Shown in pieces: positions 5,515 through 11,252 of a stretch of 11,252 bases of DNA. The translations under genes and the position numbers were made by a program. Source of the DNA: an uncultured bacterium (GTDB taxonomy: Bacteria > Patescibacteriota > Minisyncoccia > CAIUEV01); contig CAIUEV010000015.1 of NCBI GenBank assembly GCA_903898335.1, forward strand, positions 1 to 11,252. Direction: 5' to 3'. Position 1 is the stretch's first letter. Every line of letters begins with the position of its first letter. Under the pieces are notes generated by a model, which ran no database searches, was not told the DNA's origin, and saw only the letters and a program-made list of their open reading frames with translations.

Positions 5515-6670
5515 TCCCCGTAACCTCTTCGTAAATTTTTTTCAACCGAGTCACAATTTTCTTGCGAGAATATTTGAGTGCGATTTTTCTTGAGTTTAAT
5601 GCAAATTTTTTACTTAGCGTCTTGTTATGTAAAATTTCGTTTATTCTCTCAGTCAAAACTTTTGAATCGTCGGAGAAGGAAAGAAAACCGTTTTCTCCAT
5701 CTCTGACAAGTTCTTTAACTCCTTTTTTGCCGACCGCCACCACCGGCAGTCCGCAGGCCATCGCCTCCAGAACGGAAAGGCAGAAAGTTTCACTTTTGCT
5801 GGCCGTCACAAAAACGTCTCCGATTTGCAAGGATTCTACCAATTGTTTTCCCTTCTTGATACCCAAGAAAAAAACTGAATTCTCCAATTTTTTCTTGGCA
5901 CAAAGCTTTTTTAAATTGGGAATTTCCGGACCGGATCCAACGATCACAAAATTTAAATTCTTATTTTTCTTTTTCAACTCCGCAAAAACCGAAATCAAAA
6001 TGGCCACATTTTTCTCATAGCTTATTCTCCCCATGTGAACAAGGGTTTGACCTTCATTGCCCAGTTCCTCCATTTTCAATTTCAGCTTCTTGCTTCCGCT
6101 CGAGACCGGTCGAAAAAGATCCGTGTTGATCGGATTGGGTAAAGCCACGATTTTTTTCTTGAAACCGTTTTGGACAAAAGCCTTTTTCAGCGATTCGGAA
6201 GGAGTTAGGAGCAGATCGCACTCTTCGTAAAATTTAATAACATACTTCCAAGAAAGCTTTTTGGCATAACTGAAATCGAGTTTTACATGTTTCAGATAGT
6301 GATCAAAAAAAGTATGATGCGAACCGACCAAAGGCACACGCAAGATTTTTGCCCCGATTACCGACTCCCAGCCCATGGCAAACGGCGTGTGAGTGTGGAT
6401 AACATCAGGCGCAAATTTTTTCAGCTTTCTCAAGGTAAATCCCAGAGGAATGGTTAAGCGTAAATCGGGATAAACAAAAGCCGGAAGCGAAGGCACGGTT
6501 TCGATTTTCAGATTCCGCCCCAGACCGGTCAGCTTTTTTTTGGGATTTGAGAGAGTAAAAACCCTGACCTGATGGCCCATATCGGCCAATTCCTTGGCTG
6601 AGTCGAAGGCTACATTGGCCACACCGTTAACTTGAGGAGGAAAGGTGTCGGTGAAAATCGCAATTTTCAT
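5504..6670 (-). CDS. GT4-family glycosyltransferase (glycogen-synthase fold, GT-B)
   Basis: Transfers a sugar from a nucleotide-sugar donor to a lipid or glycan acceptor at the cytoplasmic face of the membrane. The 388 residues match the usual length. The N-terminal acceptor domain opens with MKIAIFTDTFPPQVNGVANV and has HTHTPF (92-97) and SHHTFFDHY (117-125), features shared with diacylglycerol glucosyltransferases and the phosphatidylinositol/GDP-mannose mannosyltransferase group. The C-terminal donor domain shows GRISYEKN (214-221, Arg215 and Lys220) and the retaining E-x7-E motif E294...E302 (SETFCLSVLEAMACGLP). Glycolipid or cell-surface glycan synthesis is the likely job; the exact sugar and acceptor cannot be read. 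It is the last gene of the cluster, 8 nt after topA, without an SD. Its final residues come from a heptanucleotide repeat. Confidence 0.92.
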   Translation of the reverse strand: MKIAIFTDTFPPQVNGVANVAFDSAKELADMGHQVRVFTLSNPKKKLTGLGRNLKIETVPSLPAFVYPDLRLTIPLGFTLRKLKKFAPDVIHTHTPFAMGWESVIGAKILRVPLVGSHHTFFDHYLKHVKLDFSYAKKLSWKYVIKFYEECDLLLTPSESLKKAFVQNGFKKKIVALPNPINTDLFRPVSSGSKKLKLKMEELGNEGQTLVHMGRISYEKNVAILISVFAELKKKNKNLNFVIVGSGPEIPNLKKLCAKKKLENSVFFLGIKKGKQLVESLQIGDVFVTASKSETFCLSVLEAMACGLPVVAVGKKGVKELVRDGENGFLSFSDDSKVLTERINEILHNKTLSKKFALNSRKIALKYSRKKIVTRLKKIYEEVTGSSK

Positions 6671-6678
6671 TTGATTTT

Positions 6679-8874
6679 CTATTTAGATTTAGTAGGCTTG
6701 TTTTGATTTATTTGCTTCAGAACGTCTCCCTTGGCAATATATTTGCATTTTGGATACTGATTGCAAGCATAGAAAGGTCCGCGACGACCATTCTTCTGAA
6801 CCAACTCACCTTCGCCACATTCGGGACACTTAACGCCCGTCTTGTTTTCGAATTTTTTGATAAACTTACAAGTCGGGTAGTTGGCACAACCCAAGAATTT
6901 CCCCCACTTACTCCGCTTCAGTTTCAGATCTGATCCGCATTCCGGGCATTTTTCTCCCGTAATCGACTCTTCCAATTTTTTATCCTCCTCCGAAGCTTCC
7001 GTATGTTTACAGTCCGGAAAGCCGGAACAAGCATAAAATTTACCGAAGCGACCGAATTTTTCCATCATCGGCTTTCCACATTCTGGACAAACTTTATCTG
7101 TCTGTTTCTCGAATTTCTTCACTTCTTTTTCTTTGGATTTGAGGTTTTTTTCAAAAGGAAGGTAGAAGTTTTTCACCATCGGTGTCCACTGCGTTTTTCC
7201 TTTGGCAATCTCGTCCAGCTCCTCCTCCACTTTGGCCGTAAATTTTATTTCCACAATTTCCGGGAAGTGCTTGACCAAAATGTCATTCACGATGCAACCG
7301 ATTTCTTCCGGAAAAAGATACTTTTTCTCGTCTCTGGCAATATAGCCACGCAATTGAATAGTGCTTAGAGTTGGAGCGTAAGTCGAGGGTCTCCCCACTC
7401 CGTTTTCTTCCAAGGCCTTGATTAGTGTTGCTTCAGTGTAACGAGCGGGCGGTTCCGTAAAGTTCTGTTCTCCCGAAATTAATTTTCTGGTTACCGTTTC
7501 GCCCTCTTTGACTTCCGGCAAAGTTCCCTCTCGTAGCATTCCTTTCCCCAGTACTTTGAAAAAACCGTCAAAAATAATTTGTATACCCTCTGAGACTAGC
7601 TCGTTTGGACCGGCGGAAAAATTAATTTTAGAAATCTTGACTTTTGCCTGAGCCATCTGACAAGCAACAGCGCGATTCCAAATTAATTGGTAAAGTCTAA
7701 ATTGATCCCTCGACAAAGTTGATTCAAGCTCTCGAGGAGTCCTTTCCGGAAAGGTCGGACGAATGGCCTCATGCGCCTCCTGCGCTCCTTTGATTTTTTG
7801 TTTATAGAATCTCGGCGTCGCCAAAGCATATTCTTTGCCGAACTCTTTTTCTATTACTTCTTTGATTACCGGCAGAGCTTTATTGGAAATGAAAATAGAG
7901 TCAGTTCTCATATAAGTAATCAAACCGACCTGCTTGCGATCGATTTTAATTCCTTCGTAAAGTTGTTGAGCGATCATCATTGTCTTCTTGGCAGAAAACC
8001 CCAGTTTGCGACCGGCTTCCTGCTGTAGAGTACTCGTTCGAAAGGGAGGCGGTGGGGTTCGCAAAGATTCTTTACTCTGAATTCCACTGACTTTCATTGC
8101 ATTTTTCGCTATCTCTTCGACGATTTCTTCAACTTCTTTTTGAGTTTTCAATTGCATCCGCGCAACACTTTTACCCCTAACTTTTGTTAGTAAGGCAGCT
8201 AAGTCGGAATTTTTCTGCTCTTTATTTTTTTCTTTAACGGTCACAATTTCAATTTTAGGTTTCTTGGAATCCCCACCTTGATCCCAGAAAACTTTCACTC
8301 GCCAAAATTCTTCCGCTTTGAAATTTTCTCGTTCTCTTTCGCGCTCTACTATCAAACGAACGGCCACCGACTGAACTCGACCGGCCGAAAGACCTTTGCG
8401 TACTTTTTTCCACAAGAAGGGCGAAAGCTTGTAACCAACCAAACGGTCCAACACTCGACGCGCCTGCTGAGCATCGTAAAGCGCCTCATCAATTTCTCGC
8501 GGATTTTCCAAAGCCTCTTCAATAGCCGAAGGAGTAATTTCGTGAAAAGTAATGCGCTCAAAGGGAACTTTTTTGTTTTTAGCACTTAAAATTTCCTTTA
8601 AATGAAAAGCAATCGCTTCTCCTTCACGGTCTTCGTCAGTCGCCAGAATTATTTTCTTCGCTTTCACCGAAGCTTTTTTCAAAACTTCAACATTTTTTTT
8701 CGCTTTCTGAGGAATAATATATTGGGGTTCAAAATCTTTTTCCACTTCCACCCCCAGTTTTCCCTTCGGCAAATCTCGAATATGTCCATAGGAGGACAGA
8801 ACTGTATACTCTTTTTTCAAAAAACGGCTGATAGTTTTAGCTTTGGTCGGCGACTCGACGATTACCAATTTCAT
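6679..8874 (-). CDS. topA: DNA topoisomerase I (type IA)
   Basis: Relaxes negative supercoils by cutting and passing one DNA strand. The Toprim domain starts at residue 1 with Glu7 (VIVESPTKAK) and the acidic triad D80-x-D82-x-E84 (DEDREGEA). SAGRVQS (163-169) and the catalytic Tyr321 with Arg323 (LITYMRTDS) mark the core, which reaches about residue 585. Three C-terminal C4 zinc ribbons follow: Cys596/599/616/622, 643/646/663/669 and 683/686/704/710, all with their four Cys. The tail is Lys-rich. At 731 residues it is shorter than the E. coli enzyme but normal for many bacteria. It lies 18 nt after dnaJ and 8 nt before the glycosyltransferase, and has no evident SD. All residues needed for activity are present. 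Confidence 0.98.
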   Translation of the reverse strand: MKLVIVESPTKAKTISRFLKKEYTVLSSYGHIRDLPKGKLGVEVEKDFEPQYIIPQKAKKNVEVLKKASVKAKKIILATDEDREGEAIAFHLKEILSAKNKKVPFERITFHEITPSAIEEALENPREIDEALYDAQQARRVLDRLVGYKLSPFLWKKVRKGLSAGRVQSVAVRLIVERERERENFKAEEFWRVKVFWDQGGDSKKPKIEIVTVKEKNKEQKNSDLAALLTKVRGKSVARMQLKTQKEVEEIVEEIAKNAMKVSGIQSKESLRTPPPPFRTSTLQQEAGRKLGFSAKKTMMIAQQLYEGIKIDRKQVGLITYMRTDSIFISNKALPVIKEVIEKEFGKEYALATPRFYKQKIKGAQEAHEAIRPTFPERTPRELESTLSRDQFRLYQLIWNRAVACQMAQAKVKISKINFSAGPNELVSEGIQIIFDGFFKVLGKGMLREGTLPEVKEGETVTRKLISGEQNFTEPPARYTEATLIKALEENGVGRPSTYAPTLSTIQLRGYIARDEKKYLFPEEIGCIVNDILVKHFPEIVEIKFTAKVEEELDEIAKGKTQWTPMVKNFYLPFEKNLKSKEKEVKKFEKQTDKVCPECGKPMMEKFGRFGKFYACSGFPDCKHTEASEEDKKLEESITGEKCPECGSDLKLKRSKWGKFLGCANYPTCKFIKKFENKTGVKCPECGEGELVQKNGRRGPFYACNQYPKCKYIAKGDVLKQINQNKPTKSK

Positions 8875-8892
8875 GATTAAATAATTTATTGT

Positions 8893-9975
8893 TTAAAATC
8901 CTTCTTTTTTTAGTTCCTCTAACAATTTTTTGGCTCTCTCCGTTAGCCTCCTCGGTCTCCTGACTTTTATCTTAACAATCTGATCTCCCTGTTCACCCTG
9001 AATCCCTTTGGCAATGCCGAGACCTTCCATTTTTATCAAATCACCGTTTTGAGTAAAAGCCTCTATCTCCAAACTTTTTATCCCCCTGAGAGTCGGCACT
9101 CTGATTTCCGTTCCGGCAATTACGTCCGTTAAGTCCAGCTCCCGCTCTAAAATAATATTGCGACCGCTTCTTTTAAATTCCGAGTGTTCTCTGACATGAA
9201 TTTTAATGAAAAGATCGCCGCTGATGCCGTCACGCGATTCTTCCCCTCGGCCCTCCAATCTCAAAATATTACCGTTTTCCACTCCGGCCGGAATGGTAAT
9301 TTCTATTTCCGCCTTTTCTTTCGTCACTCCCGCTCCATGACAGTTAGAGCATTTGTTTTTTATTGTGAATCCGGCGCCCTGGCAATGAGTACAGACTGAT
9401 TTTTGCATAATAGAGCCAAATCCGAGATTGATTCGCCTTTCCGTCTTGCCGGTACCACCGCAAAAAGAACATTTTTCCAAATCGGATTCTTTCTCCGCTC
9501 CGCGACCTCCGCACTTGGCGCATTTCTTTAGTTTATAGAGGGAAACTGTCTTTTTTGTGCCCAAGGCCATTTCTTCGAAAGATATTTCCAGATCGATTTG
9601 AACATCGGAGCCTCTCTCTCGCCGATCGTAATTCCTGGATTGCGTTCGACCGGAAAAGCCTTCAAAAATGTCACCGAAAATGTCACCGAAATTAAAATCG
9701 GAGAAGTTGCCGTAACCACCGCCGGAAAAATCTTGCCAATTCATATTGCCAAAACCGGAAAAATTTTCGCCGGCCGAACCGAATTGATCGTAGTTGGAGC
9801 GCTTATCTTTGTCGGACAAGACAGCGTAAGCCTCACTGGCCTCTTTGAATTTCTCGGCGTCTCCGCCCGCTTTATCGGGATGATATTTGTGCGCCAATTT
9901 GTGGTACGCTTTCTTTATTTCCGTTTCCGAAGCCGTTTTTGAAACGCCCAAAATAGAATAATAATCTTTAGCCAT
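8893..9975 (-). CDS. dnaJ: Chaperone DnaJ (Hsp40, type I)
   Basis: Co-chaperone that delivers unfolded proteins to DnaK and stimulates its ATPase. It has all parts of a type I Hsp40: J domain at 1-66 with the HPD motif at 32-34; a Gly/Phe-rich region at about 67-110 (with Asp and Asn, e.g. [19 protein letters not shown]); the zinc-binding region with four C-x-x-C-x-G-x-G repeats (Cys152/155, 169/172, 195/198, 209/212); and the C-terminal substrate-binding domains to residue 360. The length is slightly under the usual 370-380. dnaK and grpE are not beside it in this window. It follows nrdG by 15 nt and precedes topA by 18 nt on the same strand, so they are likely one transcript. No SD is seen, and no CIRCE operator. 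Confidence 0.97.
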   Translation of the reverse strand: MAKDYYSILGVSKTASETEIKKAYHKLAHKYHPDKAGGDAEKFKEASEAYAVLSDKDKRSNYDQFGSAGENFSGFGNMNWQDFSGGGYGNFSDFNFGDIFGDIFEGFSGRTQSRNYDRRERGSDVQIDLEISFEEMALGTKKTVSLYKLKKCAKCGGRGAEKESDLEKCSFCGGTGKTERRINLGFGSIMQKSVCTHCQGAGFTIKNKCSNCHGAGVTKEKAEIEITIPAGVENGNILRLEGRGEESRDGISGDLFIKIHVREHSEFKRSGRNIILERELDLTDVIAGTEIRVPTLRGIKSLEIEAFTQNGDLIKMEGLGIAKGIQGEQGDQIVKIKVRRPRRLTERAKKLLEELKKEGF

Positions 9976-9990
9976 AGCTTAATTTTAGTG

Positions 9991-10710
9991 TTACGCGATT
10001 CCGTTTATTTCAACTTTTTTAACGAATTTTTTTAGTTGATCTTTCATTTTTTCCAGATCTTCCTGCGTGTAAGGTAATGCCTCTTGATACTTTTTGTCAA
10101 ATGTTTTAATGGGACGGAACTGTTGAAGCACAATTTTTTCCGCTCCCTCAATCGCCTCACCCATCATTTTTATATCCTCTTCACTAACCAACCCCGGAAC
10201 GACTGTCGTTCTAAATTCATACTCCACCCCACTCTTCATCAAAAGCTCGATGCTGCGCTTTATATTTTCCAGTGGTGGATCTTGAATACCGGTAGCCCGA
10301 GCATAGCTCTCAAAACTGCTCTTAATATCCATCTGCACTCGGTCCAACAATTTTTCTTCCAGCAACTGCGCCAGCATTTCCGGGTTGCTTCCGTTCGTTT
10401 CCAATGCTGTTGAGAAACCTTTTTCTCTGATTAAACGAAAAAAATCGGGTAGTTTTTCGTGCAAAGTCGGTTCGCCCCCTGTAACGATAATCGCATCCAG
10501 CCAACCCTTCTTTTTTTCCAAAAAAGCTTCCACTTCCGCCCAAGGAAATGGCGCTATTTTATTTTCTTTGGCCAATTTCAGGTCAATCAGCTCGGGATTG
10601 TGACAAAAAGGACAGCGGAAATTACAGCCGCCCGTAAAGACAATACCGGAAATCTTACCCGGCCATTCCACCAGAGAGAATTTTTCTAAACCGTAAATTG
10701 GTATTTTCAT
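9991..10710 (-). CDS. nrdG: Radical SAM activating protein, anaerobic ribonucleotide reductase type (NrdG-like)
   Basis: Members of this family use a [4Fe-4S] cluster and S-adenosylmethionine to place a glycyl radical on the class III ribonucleotide reductase NrdD, permitting dNTP synthesis without oxygen. The cluster motif C29-x3-C33-x2-C36 (GGCNFRCPFCHNPEL) lies near the N-terminus, after the family's typical opening (YGLEKFSLVEWPGKISGIVF). GGEPTLH (78-84) is the SAM-binding GGE element. The 239-residue length and this opening fit the NrdG2 group (TIGR02495-like) better than the shorter E. coli NrdG. The partner nrdD is not in the window, so the substrate is inferred from the family; another glycyl-radical enzyme is possible. 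It starts nine bases after the stop of the AlbA_2 remnant and heads the intact part of the cluster. No SD is seen. Confidence 0.88.
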   Translation of the reverse strand: MKIPIYGLEKFSLVEWPGKISGIVFTGGCNFRCPFCHNPELIDLKLAKENKIAPFPWAEVEAFLEKKKGWLDAIIVTGGEPTLHEKLPDFFRLIREKGFSTALETNGSNPEMLAQLLEEKLLDRVQMDIKSSFESYARATGIQDPPLENIKRSIELLMKSGVEYEFRTTVVPGLVSEEDIKMMGEAIEGAEKIVLQQFRPIKTFDKKYQEALPYTQEDLEKMKDQLKKFVKKVEINGIA

Positions 10711-10719
10711 TGAATAATT

Positions 10720-10913
10720 TTAATGATTTACTACTTCCCAATAGCCACCCTTGTCCGGTCCGACTCTTTTAATCATCTTTTTTTCTTTCATTTGTCTTAC
10801 GTTTGAAAAATAATTTCAAACCCAAGACTATCATTCACTTTGTAGCTTTCCTTAAACTCCAGATTGTAGCCTTCTCCTTCTTGAATGAGAAAATCAAGCT
10901 CTTTCTTTTTCAT
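10720..10913 (-). pseudogene. Remnant of an AlbA_2 (Schlafen-like) domain gene with a large internal deletion
   Basis: From ATG 10913 the frame reads 38 codons to TAA at 10797, starting MKKKELDFLIQEGEGYNLEF and then KES. The LIQEGEGxxLEFKES run is the typical start of AlbA_2-domain proteins (RecG-like helicase-related transcriptional regulators). Then, in another frame and open from 10815 to TAA at 10720, comes NYFSNVRQMKEKKMIKRVGP followed by DKGGYWEVVNH, which looks like the last winged-helix segment of the same family (IKRxGPDKGGxWEV). The two ends belong to one protein of some 400 or more residues, so most of the gene is missing and the frame shifts at the junction near 10800-10820. The stop is nine bases before nrdG, so the intact gene was probably the first of this operon. 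It could still be expressed as a 38-residue peptide; I consider that a by-product. Confidence 0.7.
10801..10821. repeat. Perfect 8-bp inverted repeat at the deletion junction
   Basis: GTTTGAAA (10801-10808) and TTTCAAAC (10814-10821) are perfect inverted copies around AATAA. They sit where the N-terminal and C-terminal halves of the AlbA_2 remnant meet, so the repeat may have helped or resulted from the deletion. Confidence 0.6.
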
Positions 10914-10945
10914 GTAGAATAATATATCATTAGTCTATCCCAGTA

Positions 10946-10974
10946 AAAATAGTTTACGAATACATTTTTTTCAA
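10946..10974 (-). promoter_or_regulatory. Candidate promoter of the nrdG-dnaJ-topA-glycosyltransferase cluster
   Basis: On the minus strand, TTGAAA (10974-10969), a 17-nt spacer and TATTTT (10951-10946); start near 10939, 26 nt before the ATG of the AlbA_2 remnant. A rival -10, TATTAT at 10924-10919 with a weak TTTACT -35, would give a transcript starting at or next to that ATG (leaderless). The region is AT-rich, so both calls are modest. Confidence 0.35.
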
Positions 10975-10991
10975 GTTTTTTTTGTTTTTCT

Positions 10992-11175
10992 CCGGACCGA
11001 TTCTTCGCGTTTTTTAGGCGTTACCAAAACGGTCCGGCAATGTCCATTGTTTTTTTCATCTTTATTAATCGGCAAGACGAAAAGGGCAAAACAAGCAAAG
11101 CAGTTTCTTGGGTGCGATCTATTTGTCCTTCTGACAGTGACAAATAAAATTCGACTCACTTTGTTAGAAACAAAG
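10992..11175 (-). ncRNA. Hairpin-rich non-coding stretch downstream of the DGR repeat
   Basis: Three inverted repeats follow the repeat on the minus strand: 11175-11169/11165-11159 (perfect 7 bp, 3-nt loop), 11146-11139/11127-11120 (perfect 8 bp, 11-nt loop) and 11037-11030/10999-10992 (perfect 8 bp CCGGACCG/CGGTCCGG, 30-nt loop). None has a T-run after it in either direction, so they do not look like terminators. In studied DGRs the RNA running on past the template repeat is structured and needed to prime cDNA synthesis, and a hairpin just after a variable repeat marks the target. Either role would fit; neither is shown. No convincing gene lies in 10914-11163. Confidence 0.4.
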
Positions 11176-11252
11176 ATAAAACTCCCGAAGAAAGGCACAG
11201 CGGAACCCAATGTTGTTGTTCGAGTTCCCCGGAACGTTGTTCAAATTGAGCG
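11164..11252 (-). repeat. 3' end of a diversity-generating retroelement repeat, probably the template repeat (partial)
   Basis: Read on the minus strand from 11250, the frame encodes LNLNNVPGNSNNNIGFRCAF and ends at a TAA (11166-11164). Asn-rich sequence ending in NIGFRCA is the hallmark of the C-type-lectin/formylglycine-enzyme-like fold diversified by DGRs, and the GC-richer end (GGGTTCCGCTGTGCC, 11208-11194) corresponds to the place where mutagenic homing starts. All seven Asn codons are intact AAC or AAT. A template repeat keeps such codons, while a variable repeat normally shows them altered by adenine mutagenesis, so a template repeat is favoured. The hairpin with the stop codon in its loop (11159-11175) would also suit a variable repeat at the end of a target gene. 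The element is cut by the window edge; no reverse transcriptase is visible. Confidence 0.7.

Noticed and set aside
6703..8880. Several 70-120-codon plus-strand frames opposite topA
   Set aside because: They are Phe/Leu/Ser-rich mirror images of a Lys/Glu-rich gene and carry no start signals of their own.
10992..11037. CCGGACCG/CGGTCCGG inverted repeat as a terminator
   Set aside because: No T-run follows on either strand (CAATG on plus, AGAAAAAC on minus), and the loop is 30 nt.
10971..11210. Minus-strand 79-codon open frame overlapping the DGR repeat
   Set aside because: It runs in a different frame from the NIGFRCA peptide, crosses the hairpins, shows no SD and a Ser/Arg/Lys-rich sequence without domain signal. 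Taken as a chance frame.

Overview
The window looks like a piece of a small-genome bacterium of the Candidate Phyla Radiation (Patescibacteria, probably Parcubacteria-like). This is inference. It rests on low GC with very AT-rich gaps, few Shine-Dalgarno (SD) sequences on the larger genes, a short-Cys plus two-helix (TrbC/VirB2 pilin-like) N-terminus on a large envelope protein, short tandem micro-repeats between convergent genes, and a diversity-generating retroelement (DGR) type repeat at the right edge.

Left part (1-1720, + strand): three short genes I do not recognise (118, 79 and 78 codons). The first two have their own near-consensus promoter with an extended -10, a hairpin close to the predicted 5' end of the mRNA, and a hairpin terminator downstream. 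The first gene has a 250-nt leader that folds on paper into a long stem with a three-way junction and has a competing pairing. The second encodes a short exported peptide rich in Trp and Asp and is followed by a row of four hairpins. The third is a very basic protein whose stop codon lies beyond its apparent terminator.

Middle (1723-5417): a coiled-coil protein on the minus strand diverges from a two-gene envelope operon on the plus strand. The operon encodes a lipoprotein cyclophilin (peptidyl-prolyl isomerase) and a 767-residue protein. The latter combines a two-helix pilin-like N-terminus, a Cys-rich region, a thrombospondin type 3 calcium-binding motif, an Asn/Gly/Ser linker and a C-terminal domain with an L,D-transpeptidase-like His...Ser-x-Gly-Cys motif. 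The two promoters overlap back to back at 2157-2200.

Right part (5504-10913, minus strand): a tight co-directional cluster. In transcription order it holds the remains of an AlbA_2 (Schlafen-like) domain gene, an NrdG-type radical SAM activase, DnaJ, DNA topoisomerase I with three C-terminal zinc ribbons, and a GT4-type glycosyltransferase. Intact genes are 8-18 nt apart. These are housekeeping functions (anaerobic dNTP supply, protein folding, DNA topology, envelope glycan or glycolipid synthesis).

Right edge (10914-11252): no intact gene. The last ~60 bases, read on the minus strand, are the 3' end of a DGR template or variable repeat. They encode an Asn-rich peptide ending in the hallmark NIGFRCA, with every Asn still coded AAC or AAT, which favours a template repeat. 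Three hairpins follow it. The reverse transcriptase, accessory protein and the rest of the repeat would lie beyond the window.
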